From CAVWUA01 sp963758025 (GTDB taxonomy: Bacteria; Planctomycetota; Planctomycetia; Isosphaerales; Isosphaeraceae), in assembly GCA_963758025.1 (NCBI GenBank), contig CAVWUA010000004.1:310001-374000 (forward strand): a DNA stretch of 64,000 nt, given 5' to 3'. Positions 1-9,810 of this stretch are shown here, piece by piece. Within the stretch, counting starts at the first letter, position 1. Each line of letters starts with the position of its first letter. Under the pieces are notes generated by a model, which was not told the origin of the DNA, made no database searches, and saw only the letters and a program-made list of their open reading frames with translations. Made by a program: the position numbers and the translations under genes.

Positions 1-2
1 AC

Positions 3-461
3 CGCGAAAGCCCTCCCCCGAACCAGGCCCAGACCTCGCCCGAGAACAACATCCGCACGATCGTCTCGCGTAGCGGGCATGAGATCACCCTGGACGACAC
101 CCCGGGGCAGGAGAAGGTCGTGGTGAAGTCGAAGAGCGGACACGAGATCACCCTGGACGACGCCCCCGGGCGGGGCAAGGTCGCGGCCCGCACGGCGTTC
201 GGCCGCGAGATGGTTCTCGATGACACGCCACCCGGCAGCGCGACTCTCCGCTCGCTGCTCGCCACGATCCGCCTCGACGATGCCACCGGCTCAGCTCAGA
301 TTCTGTCGGCGGGCTCGCTCCAGATCACGGGGACGACGATCTCTCTCGTGGGCACCAATGTCGCAATCGGCGGGATTCTGACCATCAACGGAATTCCTTA
401 CCAGACCCACATGCACGTCAAGACGGGACCGCCAAATCTGACCGGGCCTGTATCTCCATAG
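3..461 (+). CDS. eCIS spike / baseplate protein V-like, C-terminal end (partial, 5' end outside window)
   Basis: The frame is open from the first bases of the window and stops at 459-461, so only about 152 C-terminal residues are present. The visible part holds short repeats of the form S-G-H-E-I-T-L-D-D-x-P (three copies, the last degenerate), then an I-x-L-x-G-T-x-V-x-I-G-G-x-L-T-I-N-G stretch. Such repeats build the gp5/VgrG-type triangular beta-helix needle that tips a contractile tail (known family). The C-terminal segment ending near T-H-M-H-V resembles the usual end of baseplate-assembly protein V homologues. The next gene is gp25, the usual order in eCIS loci (Afp8 then Afp9). I infer that sheath, tube, LysM and the spike N-terminus lie upstream. 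No PAAR tip gene is seen after it. Confidence 0.8.
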   Translation, partial: RESPPPNQAQTSPENNIRTIVSRSGHEITLDDTPGQEKVVVKSKSGHEITLDDAPGRGKVAARTAFGREMVLDDTPPGSATLRSLLATIRLDDATGSAQILSAGSLQITGTTISLVGTNVAIGGILTINGIPYQTHMHVKTGPPNLTGPVSP

Positions 462-500
462 ATAAGATCGTTATTTGTATAATCATATTTATTATTTTCA
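462..500 (+). promoter_or_regulatory. AT-rich gap with possible -10 box, between spike and gp25 genes
   Basis: This short spacer is strikingly AT-rich inside a roughly 65% GC operon. It contains TATAAT at 478-483, preceded by TG. No convincing -35 box is visible. It could be an internal promoter for the baseplate genes or an unstructured ribosome-loading region ahead of gp25. There is no clear Shine-Dalgarno sequence before the ATG at 501; an alternative in-frame ATG lies at 513. Confidence 0.25.
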
Positions 501-926
501 ATGGGTGTCTTGATGACAAACTCCCGCTCGAAGGCCCATCTCGGTGTCGGCTGGTCCTTCCCGGTCAAGCCGGTCGGTGGACGGCTGCAATACGCTCACT
601 ATGAGGAGGACATCGAGCAGGCGATCGCCATCGTCCTGCTGACGTCTCCCGGCGAGCGCGTGATGCTGCCGGAGTTCGGCGCCGGGGCACGTCGCTACGT
701 CTTCGAGCCGAACAGTCCGACGACCCGCCGCGCCCTGGAAACGGCCGTGCAGGACGCTCTGATCGACTGGGAGCCGCGCATCGACCTGCTGCGCGTCGAG
801 GCCACGCCTGATGACGAGACAGGCGACCCCAACCGCGTTCTCATCCACGTAGATTACCGCGTGCGGGCCACCAACACGTTTTATAACCGCGTCTTCCCGT
901 TCTATCTGCAGGAAGGGGGGGCCTAG
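501..926 (+). CDS. eCIS baseplate wedge protein, GPW/gp25 family
   Basis: This 141-residue protein matches the gp25/GpW baseplate family in length and motifs. L-G-V-G-W-S-F-P-V near residue 14 is followed by Y-E-E-D-I-E-Q-A-I, then T-S-P-G-E-R-V-M-L-P-E-F-G-A-G, the family signature. In contractile tails gp25 sits in the inner baseplate wedge and nucleates sheath assembly (known family). The next gene (baseplate J) starts 3 bases after its stop, so the two are almost certainly co-translated. The start at 501 is the longest; the ATG at 513 is equally plausible. Confidence 0.92.
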   Translation: MGVLMTNSRSKAHLGVGWSFPVKPVGGRLQYAHYEEDIEQAIAIVLLTSPGERVMLPEFGAGARRYVFEPNSPTTRRALETAVQDALIDWEPRIDLLRVEATPDDETGDPNRVLIHVDYRVRATNTFYNRVFPFYLQEGGA

Positions 927-929
927 CCC

Positions 930-3385
930 ATGCCGATCGTGGAGCCCAGGCTCGACGACCTGAGATATGACCGGATCGTCAGCGAGTTGATCCGGCGCAT
1001 TCCGGTCTATGCGCCGGAGTGGACCGATCACAACGACAGCGATCCCGGCATCACGTTCATCCAGCTCTTTGCCTACCTGACCGAACAGGTCGGCTACCGG
1101 TTGAACCGCATCCCGGAAAAGAACCACATCGAGCTGCTGAAGCTCCTCGGCGTACGCTTAAAGCCTCCACGGGCCGCAACGACGAGGCTCGCCCTGCTGC
1201 TGGACGATCCGACCACCCACAAGGCCGTCACGATCCAGGCCGGTGCCCGCGCGCGGGCGAAGAAGGGAAACCCGCCGCCGGTCTTCGAAACCGATTTTGA
1301 TGTCGATACCGTCCCTGCACAACTCTCCCTGCTGGTCACCACCAAGAACCCATTCTTGACCGACGTCCGCAAAAACGATGATCCAAGCCCCCCCGATCCG
1401 CCTCCGACCGAGGATAAACCCACACCGGAGGAGCTACGCGAATGGTTGTCCGTCTCCTGGGAGGGGAAAAATCCGGACCTGAAGAAGATGCCGCAGGAGC
1501 CGGTTGCCATCGCGTCACAAGCCGGACACCGGTATCTTTGGATCGGGCTCCAGCATAACGACGACATCGACGCGGGCTTTCGTGACGTGCGCGTAACCCT
1601 GACGGTCCAGTTCGACGACGACGAACAACCGAGCCTCGAAGGGGCCACTCATTGCCAGCCGCACGACCCCGCCGGACAAACGCCACTCCCGGTGAATTGT
1701 CTTCATGATCATGGAATTGGCTTCATTATTATGACACGAGTGTCTCGCCGCCGGTTCTGAAGCCTGTCGGAGGGCGGATCGATGACACGACGGACCAGTT
1801 TCGGCACTCGGGAACAATCCGCTTTCGCGTTCCGCCGCAGATCGGCCCGATCCCCGAATCCGCCTGGAAAAATCTGCGCGATGAGAGCACGACCAATCCA
1901 ATCAACGCTTGCTTGACGATGGGCCGGACGCTCGACACCAGGCTCGGCGAGGTCACATTAGATGACGGATCGCTGGAGGAACTGACCAAGGACGTGTTCA
2001 ACGGCATCCAATCGGCGGTGGTGGATGCCCTGGCGGCGGCCGAGGCAGCGGCAGGGGATGTCCTGCCACTGGTGCCGCACCCACTGGAGGCGAAGTTCCG
2101 GGCCACGGATTTGGTGACGGCCTGGCTACGCGTCACCTTGCCTGACGGGACAGCGGGCGAGGGATCGCCGAGCCTCCGGATGTTGACCTTCAATGCCGTC
2201 GCGGCGACAAACGCCACGACCATCCGCAACGAACTGATGGGTGCCGCCAACGGCACGCCGGGGCAGGTTTTCCGGCTGCGCAATGCCGACGTCTTACCGG
2301 GCACCCTGAGCGTGGCGATTCAGGAAAACGCCGACCCGACGGTCCCGCTGGTCGAGTGGGAGGTGCGTGAGAGCCTCGACGCGGCCGGGCCGTTTGAGCG
2401 TGTCGTTGCTGTCGATGAGGAGGCGGGCACCATCACCACGGGGGACGGCCGGCGAGGCCGGATCGCGCCGCTGGTTCCCGGAGGCGGCAATGTGGTCGCC
2501 CTGCGCTACCGTTTCGGCGGCGGTGTCGAAGGGGAGGTGGGGCTTGGAGCCATCACCAAGCTGGAGACTGCGGTGTCGGGGGTCTCCGACGCGGTCAACC
2601 TCGTCGCGGCCACCGGCGGCCGGGACGCCGAGACGCTCGATGATGCCAAGGTGCGGGCTCGCAAGGAACTCTCGACCCGCAACCGCGCCGTCACTGCGGG
2701 AGATTTCGAGTTCATTACCCTTCAGACCCCCGGAGTTCGCGTGGCAAGGGTCGCCATCGTACCGAGGCGTCGGCCGCTTGCTGGAGGCTCGGCGGGCACC
2801 CCGGTCGTCTCGCCACGTTGCGGATCGCTCCCCGACGGACCCGCGGGACTCGACAATGCCGAGATCCCCGGCGCGGTGACCGTCGTCGTGGTCCCCGATG
2901 AGGAGGGGCCGGAGCCTATCCCGACGCCGTCGTTCCTCTGCGCCGTCTGCAAGTACCTCGACGGCCACCGGCTCGTGACCACCGAGGTCCACGTCGCCCC
3001 TCCACAATATCTGCGGATCTGCAATGTGGTCGTCGAGGTGAAGGGCCGCCCCGGCTACACGAGAGCGCGGCTTCAGGATCTCGTTGAAAACCGCTTGACA
3101 ACCTATCTGCACGTCTTGAAAGGCGGAGAGGATGGCCAGGGCTATCCGTTCGGTGGTCAGGTCCACATCTCCGATCTGATGGCCCAGGTCTTCCGAACCG
3201 AAGGCATTGAGCGCGTCGATCGGTTCGAGGCCGACTTCAGCCGAACCAAGAGCAATGCCTTGCCTCGCGAAGGGCGGCTCGTCCTTTGCCCCAGCGCGGC
3301 GGTCGAGCGGCAGATGATTCAGCTCGCGCCGGAAGAATGCGTCAGCATCGATGTGACCAGTTTCATCCTCAGCACCGGGGCGTAA
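930..3385 (+). CDS. eCIS baseplate J-like protein, reading frame broken by a 20-bp tandem duplication
   Basis: The first frame runs 930-1760 and the second about 1709-3385. Together they encode one baseplate-J-like protein of about 811 residues, usual for eCIS gpJ (Afp11). The N-terminal half carries S-D-P-G-I-T-F-I-Q-L-F-A-Y-L and Y-R-L-N-R-I-P at about residues 35-60, a hallmark of the family. The C-terminal half carries T-R-N-R-A-V-T-A-G-D-F-E and V-A-R-V-A-I-V-P. The break is an imperfect 20-bp direct repeat at 1694-1713 and 1714-1733. Removing one copy restores P-V-N-W-L-H-Y-Y-D and leaves exactly 2436 bases (812 codons). Either the duplication is real and inactivates or switches the gene, or it is an assembly artefact. 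The two copies differ at three positions. gpJ forms the wedge arm of the baseplate, so loss should abolish assembly. Confidence 0.88.
1694..1733 (+). repeat. 20-bp imperfect tandem duplication inside baseplate J gene
   Basis: The two adjacent copies (1694-1713 and 1714-1733) both begin gaattg and end atg. They match at 17 of 20 positions, differing at positions 7, 14 and 17. The 20-base unit is not a multiple of three, so it shifts the frame. Only the downstream copy reads in the frame expected for the protein. Confidence 0.85.
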
Positions 3386-3392
3386 CTCAACC

Positions 3393-5396
3393 GTGCCAAC
3401 CCGCGACTCCAATAACGCGACGTGGTATCTCCTTCGCTACGAGGAGGATTTCACCCCCCCGCCAGGTGCCTCGGCAGCCGACGTGGCGCCGGAGATTCAC
3501 GGCCCTTTGAGCTACGATCCGGCGCGGCACGTCCTCGAACTGCTTCCCGCGGCGCCCGTCGATCCGGTGCGGCCCCTCTCGGGACTGGCCGTGGATGTCA
3601 ACGGCGAGATCTACCGGGTCAATCCGCGCTCGCATCAACTGCTCGTCCGCCGTTGCGACGGGAGCGAGGCCCCCCTGCTCTGCGAGCCCGGCGTCTTGCT
3701 CCGCCCGGCCGGGCTGGCTCTCGACCGCCGGGGATTCCTCTACGTGGCGGACCCCGCCGCGCGTCGCGTGGTGGTCCTCCAGCCGGACGAAGGACGAATC
3801 GTGGCCGTTCTGGCGGGAGGAGGATTAAGCGAGCCGGTCGATGTGGCCGTCGCGCCGAACGGACGGATTTACGTCGCTGATCGGGCGTCGAAGCGTGCCG
3901 AGGGCGGGCGAATGATTCTGTTCGACCCGCGATTCAACGCCTCCGGGAACTTCATCCCGCGCAACGATGAGAATTTGCCCGAGGTCCCTCGACCCATCGC
4001 GGTCATGATCGACGCGGACGGTTCAGTCCTTGTCGCCGATGCGTCCCATCCGCGTCTGCTCTGCTTTGCCCCGGACGGTTCCCCGAAGGCCGATGTCGAG
4101 CTGACGACCTTGGCCCGGGGAGCGCAAGGTGTGGTGGACCCCTCGGTCCCGGAGACGGCCTACGGGAGCCGTTTACCCCGATTTCGCGTCGGGGCGTGCC
4201 CGCCTCCCCTGGCAGACCGTGATGGCGGGGCCCAGCTCGCGGAGGTCCATCGCGCATTGCGGTTGCTTCGTCTGCGTCTCGGACGCCGCTTTGAGACGGA
4301 GGGAATCTTTCTCAGTCGGGCGCTCAACGGCGGCACACCGGGCGTCTCCTGGCACCGCGTCGAGATCGAGGGGGAGATCCCGGAGGGAACCTCCGTGGTG
4401 GTCGAGACGGCCACCGCCGAGACGGGCTCGGATCTCGACGAGACGCACGCGGACTGGTCCGCCCCGATGCGGAATGATGCGCCGATCCCGATGACCAGGG
4501 ACGTGAACGAGCACCTGATCGGGTCGCCACCAGGACGATACCTCCGCCTGCGCGTGACGCTACGATCCGACGGCCGCGAGACGCCCGCCTTGCGATCGAT
4601 CCGCGTGCTGTTCCCCAGAGTCAGCTACCTCGACCTGCTGCCGAATGTCTATCGCCGCGACCCGGAAGGGGAACAGTTCCTCGAACGATTCCTGGCGTTG
4701 TTCGAACGGGTCTTGACCGGGGTTGAAGACCGATATGTCGAATTCTCCCGCGAGTTGAACCCGGATGCCGCACCTCGGGAGGTGATCGACTGGCTGGCGT
4801 GTCTGGTGGACCTGGCTTTCGACCCGTCCTGGTCGCTGGAAAAGCGGCGTGCCTTGGTGGCCGAGGCGATGGACCTGTACCGCACTCGGGGCACGGTGCG
4901 GGGGCTTCAACGGTACGTTGAAATCTATACCGGCACTCAGCCGACGATCCGCGAGGCGTTTCTGGAGCATCCGCCGCGGCCGGTCTTCCTCGGTGGAACG
5001 GAGAGCATCCTCGGCTGCTCGTTCGCCCTGACGCCGGGTTCCCCCGACCTGCCGGCCGACATGGCCCTGGCCAGCAGTCGCGCTCACCGGTTCACCGTGC
5101 TCGTCTATCTCGACGACCCGTGCGACGAGGAGGTGATCCTGCCGGTCGTGGATCGGATCGTCTCGGTCAACAAGCCGGCACATACCGTCCACAGCATCCA
5201 GACCGTTCAGGCCAACGCGAGAGTCGGGGCGCAGAGCACGGTCGGAATCGACCTCGTTCTGGGTGGTCGGGAGGCCCCATCGACCGTGCTGGACGGGCAC
5301 GAATCGGGCGAGGGACGGGTGTCCGTGCTGGGGGTTGATTCGGTGCTCGGTGAACGCCGGCCGTCGTACGTCCGGCCGATCGTGCCGGACTTGTGA
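3393..5396 (+). CDS. eCIS tail protein I-like with N-terminal NHL/beta-propeller domain
   Basis: This 667-residue protein appears to be a fusion. Residues about 55-225 hold NHL-like repeats (L-A-V-D-V-N-G-E-I-Y, L-A-L-D-R-R-G-F-L-Y-V-A-D, V-A-P-N-G-R-I-Y-V-A-D-R), expected to fold as a beta-propeller. A beta-rich middle follows (about 290-400). Residues about 410-580 match the P2 tail protein I / Afp12 family: Y-L-D-L-L-P-N-V-Y-R near 413, F-L-E-R-F-L-A-L-F-E, and R-T-R-G-T-V-R-G-L-Q-R. Tail protein I links the baseplate wedge to peripheral fibres in phages; the propeller could add a ligand-binding or structural ring (inference). It starts 7 bases after the baseplate J stop. The frame is intact. 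Confidence 0.88.
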   Translation: MPTRDSNNATWYLLRYEEDFTPPPGASAADVAPEIHGPLSYDPARHVLELLPAAPVDPVRPLSGLAVDVNGEIYRVNPRSHQLLVRRCDGSEAPLLCEPGVLLRPAGLALDRRGFLYVADPAARRVVVLQPDEGRIVAVLAGGGLSEPVDVAVAPNGRIYVADRASKRAEGGRMILFDPRFNASGNFIPRNDENLPEVPRPIAVMIDADGSVLVADASHPRLLCFAPDGSPKADVELTTLARGAQGVVDPSVPETAYGSRLPRFRVGACPPPLADRDGGAQLAEVHRALRLLRLRLGRRFETEGIFLSRALNGGTPGVSWHRVEIEGEIPEGTSVVVETATAETGSDLDETHADWSAPMRNDAPIPMTRDVNEHLIGSPPGRYLRLRVTLRSDGRETPALRSIRVLFPRVSYLDLLPNVYRRDPEGEQFLERFLALFERVLTGVEDRYVEFSRELNPDAAPREVIDWLACLVDLAFDPSWSLEKRRALVAEAMDLYRTRGTVRGLQRYVEIYTGTQPTIREAFLEHPPRPVFLGGTESILGCSFALTPGSPDLPADMALASSRAHRFTVLVYLDDPCDEEVILPVVDRIVSVNKPAHTVHSIQTVQANARVGAQSTVGIDLVLGGREAPSTVLDGHESGEGRVSVLGVDSVLGERRPSYVRPIVPDL

Positions 5397-5429
5397 GATT
5401 CACCAGGCCGTCTTTCCGCCATTCGGGAG

Positions 5430-6731
5430 GTGACGACGATGTTGGACAGTGCCGGTCTGTGTGCCTGCGAATGCGACGACGTATGTGAGTGCGGGCCTGC
5501 CGAGTTCGTTCGTCTGCGTTACTACTACGGCCAGCGGCTCGGGGCGATCGACTTCAACGACGCGCAAGCCTATTCCGTGGGGAAGCAGCGGTTCCACAAC
5601 CTGCGCGCCCATGGGGCCGGGGTCTTGTGCGGCCTGGAGGCGTCCCGTTTCGTCTTCCCCCAGGATGCGCCCGACACGACGCCCACCACGATTCTGCGTG
5701 TCACGCGAGGCGCCGCGCTCGACGCCTGCGGCCGCGAGGTGATCGTGCCGGTCGATCACTGCATCGACGTCGCCGCCTGGTTCGCCAAGAACCGCCAGCG
5801 GCCCGAGTTGTCCGGCTGGACCCCCGAAGCGCCGCGAGACCTCTGGGTTGCCCTCCGTTACCGCGAGTGCCCCAGCGATCCCATGCCGGCCCCGCGCGAT
5901 CCTTGCGGCTGCGACGCGGGTGGCTGCGAGTTCGGCCGGATTCGCGAGGGTTTCGAACTAGCGGTCCTGGCCGAGAAACCGGAATGCTCCGGAGCGGTCT
6001 TCCCGACGGTGGAGTCGCTTCAGGGGGCCCTCCAGGGTCTCGGTCCCGATGGGTCCGACGGCCCGACCGCCGAGCGATTACGAAGGAGCCTCTCCGTTCT
6101 CCTCACCGGTGCCTGCCCGCGGGCCTCGGCCGACGCCTGGATCTGTCTGGCGGTTCTGAAGGTAACGCTGAATGCGGGAGACGAGGTGGGCGATCCGCCG
6201 AAGGTCGTGGACCTCAGCCAGCCCGACAACACGATCAATGACCGGGCCTCGCTGCTGAACACAGCCGCGCTGCAAGCCCTGTTGACGGGCCTGCTCGCGG
6301 CCAGCGCCGACGAGGGATTCATCGGGAACGGTCCCCGCATCGGCGTGGCTTCGTTCGCACCCGGTTCCGACGACACCTCCGGCACGCTGACATTCGCGGT
6401 GGAGCTCGTCTCCGAGGGAGATCCACCGGCCCCCGTGGCGCTGGCCGAGGACACGTTCCGGCCGGAATACGTGGTGGTTCAACAGTTCGTCGGTGGAACC
6501 TGGCAGGAACAGCCCCCGGATACGGTCGGTTTCGACGCGACTCAGGGGATCGTCCTGACCTGGGAATCGGGCTCGCTCCAGGCTGGACGCTACCGTGTTT
6601 CCATCGCGGCGCCGCCCGAAACGCCGATCGTGGACAGCCGCATGCGCCCTCTGAGGCCCGCATTGTACGCCCGACACCTCCGCCTGGTTTCCGACAGCGG
6701 GACGCTCCAACTCGCCGAGACACTCTTCTAA
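5430..6731 (+). CDS. Unknown Cys-rich eCIS-associated protein, module copy 1
   Basis: I do not recognise a named family for this 433-residue protein. The N-terminus has a dense cluster C-x-C-x3-C-x-C (about residues 12-21). It is followed by R-Y-Y-Y-G-Q-R-L-x3-D-F, a Y-x4-K-x-R-x-H-N segment, G-A-G-V-L-C-G-L-E, and A-L-D-A-C-G-R-E-V-I-V (about 28-110). The same module recurs in the protein starting at 6985, so the locus encodes two related copies. The C-terminal 120 residues look beta-rich. The gene lies between tail protein I and the tape-measure gene, where fibre genes (Afp13) sit in other eCIS loci. A peripheral baseplate or receptor-binding role is inferred from position only. No signal peptide is seen. 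Confidence 0.75.
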   Translation: MTTMLDSAGLCACECDDVCECGPAEFVRLRYYYGQRLGAIDFNDAQAYSVGKQRFHNLRAHGAGVLCGLEASRFVFPQDAPDTTPTTILRVTRGAALDACGREVIVPVDHCIDVAAWFAKNRQRPELSGWTPEAPRDLWVALRYRECPSDPMPAPRDPCGCDAGGCEFGRIREGFELAVLAEKPECSGAVFPTVESLQGALQGLGPDGSDGPTAERLRRSLSVLLTGACPRASADAWICLAVLKVTLNAGDEVGDPPKVVDLSQPDNTINDRASLLNTAALQALLTGLLAASADEGFIGNGPRIGVASFAPGSDDTSGTLTFAVELVSEGDPPAPVALAEDTFRPEYVVVQQFVGGTWQEQPPDTVGFDATQGIVLTWESGSLQAGRYRVSIAAPPETPIVDSRMRPLRPALYARHLRLVSDSGTLQLAETLF

Positions 6732-6743
6732 CGTGGGGGCGCC

Positions 6744-7052
6744 ATGAGCATCGACCTGAGAGACTACATATCCTCCAAGCTGGTCCCTGGACCAACCAAC
6801 CCGGAGAATGTCAGCGCCGATCAATTCATCCTTGAGAATGATGGCGACACGGTAACCCTGGGCGGTTTCTTGCAGATCCATGTTTCATTCCAGTTGCGCA
6901 ATAACACGATCCCCTCCTGGGCCTTCCAGAACCCTCAAACACCACGCCAACGATCCTCGGGGGTGCGGGCAAGGGAGGGAGGGTATGCCCGGCATCATCG
7001 TGGACAATATCGCCGATGCCCCATTATAACGAGGTGGATAGCTACATTCTGA
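6744..7052 (+). CDS. Small hypothetical protein in eCIS operon, probably frame-broken at its 3' end
   Basis: The ATG at 6744 lies 12 bases after the previous stop, with a gggggcg tract before it. The first about 65 residues read as a normal protein (M-S-I-D-L-R-D-Y-I, then F-I-L-E-N-D-G-D-T-V-T-L-G-G-F). After about 6940 the frame becomes Arg-rich and unconvincing. It overlaps the start of the next gene at 6985, preceded by ggagggaggg. Another frame across 6935-6980 reads S-N-T-T-P-T-I-L-G-G-A-G-K-G-G, which may be the true end. Function unknown. Confidence 0.5.
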   Translation: MSIDLRDYISSKLVPGPTNPENVSADQFILENDGDTVTLGGFLQIHVSFQLRNNTIPSWAFQNPQTPRQRSSGVRAREGGYARHHRGQYRRCPIITRWIATF

Positions 7053-9810
7053 CGATCCCCTCCGGCCAGGCCTGGCCTTATGCGATCAACCAGTCGAACA
7101 TCTACGGCAAACTCGGATCGAATGCCGGCTACCGCGTCGTCATCCGGCCGGCACCGCAGGAAATTCCGGTTCCGGTCGCCCAAGGCCATGAGGACTTGCC
7201 GTGCGACTACGCCACGGCGAACATTCCAAACACCGGGCAATTTTTCCCATCCCCCTGTGAGCCTTGCCCGCCCGGCGTTTCGATCGGCCTGCCGCCCGGC
7301 TGCGGCACGTCGCTGTCCGTGCGCCCTGCGCCTGGCGGCTGCGTGCGACCGCGCTACTTCAATGGCATGCTCATCAGCCGCGAGGACATGGAGACGGAGT
7401 TGCGCTATCACCGCCTCAAGCGTAAGCTCCAGAACCGTGCCGCCGGCGCCGGTGTGGTCTGGGGATTGAACGTCAGTCGAGTCGGCAGCTCGATCTGCGT
7501 CCTTCCGGGCTATGGCGTGGACTGCTGCGGCAACGACCTGACCGTGACGACCCCCTACAAGGTCGAGATCCGCACCTTGCTTTGCGACCCCGAAGCTGCC
7601 ATCTCCCTGCGCGCGGCAGGGTGCGCTGCCTGCATCTGATGCTGGAATACATCGAGTGCCCCGAGCAGCCCCGCCCGGTTCACGGTGATGTCTGCTCTCC
7701 CCAGGCCACCCGCTGCGAGATGGCCCGCGTTCGCGAGACCGTGCGTCTCCGGCTCGTCCCTCCGCGCCCCTACAAGCCGAAAGGGCCGATCGACGACTTT
7801 CTCAAGGAACTCGTGGACCTGCGTAAGAATCCGGACATGGCCCCCTTCCTGCCACCGGACCCGAGTTTAACTTCCCCCGCCGCGACGACGCCGACGTCAT
7901 CATCCACTCCGCCGCCGGATCTTCTGCCGTTTCGTGTCGAGGTTGAGGTGCAGCCAGCCAACGCGCCGAACATCCCGAACACGACCCTCTCGGTCCAACC
8001 CAGGTCCAACACCGCGGTCGTTGACAGTCGGAACCTCCCCTTCCGACAGGTCAAGTCGGCCATCGTCCGCGTTGTGACGGACGCCGGAGCGAGCTTCTCC
8101 GCCGGTAACGTCCTGCTGACCGTGCGTCCCACGGGGCAGGTCAATCCGCCGGCGCAGGTGGCGACCGTCCCCAATCTCACTTGGAATTCCGAGCTGATCA
8201 ACCCGTCGGGCCAGGTTCCGAGCCCGACGAGTGTCTTCCAGTTCGACGCCTGGCGCTTGTCCCCGGGTTCCGGCACGCCGCAGCTCATCGGGAGCGCCAT
8301 GATCCGGCTCGTGCTGAGCACGAGCAACGACGACGTTTCGCCGCTGGGTATCAGCATGGAGATCGTAACCCAGGTTTCGGTTGCCGAGCAGCCCACCCTC
8401 GACCCGTTTCCCTGTCTCGGCGAGCCTTGCTGTCCAGAGAACTCCCCCCGCTTCCCGACCTGGCCACCGTTCCTGCACGCCGACCCGCTGTTCCGCCCCC
8501 AGCAGCCGGCCGATCCAAAGGTGCTGGCCCTGTCGATTCTTTATGCATGGCTCGCGGCCGAGGCCAAGCGTCACCGGCTCGATCAGCCCGGCCCGGATGG
8601 CATCCCCGGAACGGCCGATGATCCGGCCACGTCATCCCCGGCCTTGACCCAGGCCGCGCAGATCTATCAGGCGGCATGGCAGGGCCTGTTCGGCATCCAG
8701 CCCGAGGCGGACCTGCGGCCGCTCTCCGAACTCCTCCAACGCCTGCTGGCCGCCTGGTGCCGGAGCTTCCTCTACCCGGGACCGAGCTGCGCGGGCGAGC
8801 CGCACGGCGTCGTGATCGGCTGCGTGCGGGTCGAGGCGGGCGACATTCGCGAGGTCGATCCCTGGGGAGGCCGACGCTACGTGCTGCACGGCCCGCTCCT
8901 GAACTACTGGGGCGAGCAGGTCGGCATTGCCGCGCTCGATGTGACCGTCGGTCGGCTGGTCTCGCTCGTCTGCTGCCTGGCCTGTCTGCCGCTACCGGCT
9001 GCCCTCTCCTCGCCGGATCTCAACGTCCGACCCGGAACCATCAACCTGAACTCGTCGTTGCTCATTCGTGGATCGGCGAATGAGGTGAACGCGCGGCTTG
9101 CCGAGGTGAATGTCCAGCCGGTCCGCACCGAGACGATCAGCGGCGTGGATTTCGCGAGCCGCGTTGTCACCGCCCTGCGGCAGCCCGCCAGTCCGCTTCA
9201 ACCCGGTCAGCCGGTGGTCCGTTACACGGTGGAGGGTATGCCGGACCTGAACCTGATCGTCCCCGCCCCGCAACCGACAACCGGGACCAGTTCGGGAGGC
9301 ACGACGATCGATCGTTCCCGGGTTGCCGAGACGGTGCGGACCAACCTGACCGATCTGCCGGAAGGGCCTGTTTCTCCGCTCTTGAGGCCCCTCTCGGAGG
9401 ACGTGAGCGTCAACTTGCTCGATGCCCTCCCCCTGTCCGCGCTCCCCGGGGCCGCGAGCCCCGCACGCGCGCCGCTCGACGAGGCCGGTGTGCGGACCGC
9501 CGCTTCCGTGCTGGCCGCCAACCCGGACGACCTGCACGAAAATGTGCTCGGCGGTCGCGAGGCGGAGGGGCTGAACCGCGTACTCACGGCCTCCGAGGAT
9601 TCCGCGCGCACCGTGGCCCTCACGGTCGGCAACGTCGTGCGGGAAATGAGCGAGGCCAATCGCCTCACGTCGCGGAGCGATCTTCAGAAGGATGACATTC
9701 GCGAAGAGATGGTCAAGAATCTCAACGATCGCCTCTCCAAAGCCAAGATTCCGATTACGGAGGACGCCATTCGCAAGGCCCTGGATGATGCGGCGAGACT
9801 GCGGCGATGA
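6985..9810 (+). CDS. Unknown large Cys-rich eCIS-associated protein, module copy 2 (frame breaks near 7022 and 7610)
   Basis: The likely start is ATG 6985 behind a strong ggagggaggg. The frame breaks at the CCCC run 7019-7022, continues as H-Y-N-E-V-D-S-Y-I-L-T-I, and breaks again near 7610 before L-H-L-M-L-E-Y-I-E-C-P. Corrected, the protein is about 940 residues. Residues about 125-205 repeat the module of the gene at 5430: R-P-R-Y-F-N-G-M-L, D-M-E-T-E, G-A-G-V-V-W-G-L-N-V, and G-Y-G-V-D-C-C-G-N-D-L. Many Cys pairs follow (for example C-L-G-E-P-C-C). The C-terminal third is helical and charged. It occupies the eCIS fibre slot together with the 5430 gene. I infer a surface-exposed structural role. 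Its stop overlaps the next start (ATGA at 9807). Confidence 0.7.

Noticed and set aside
7010..7030. Programmed frameshift in the second Cys-rich gene
   Set aside because: No slippery heptamer or downstream structure; the CCCC run fits a sequencing indel.
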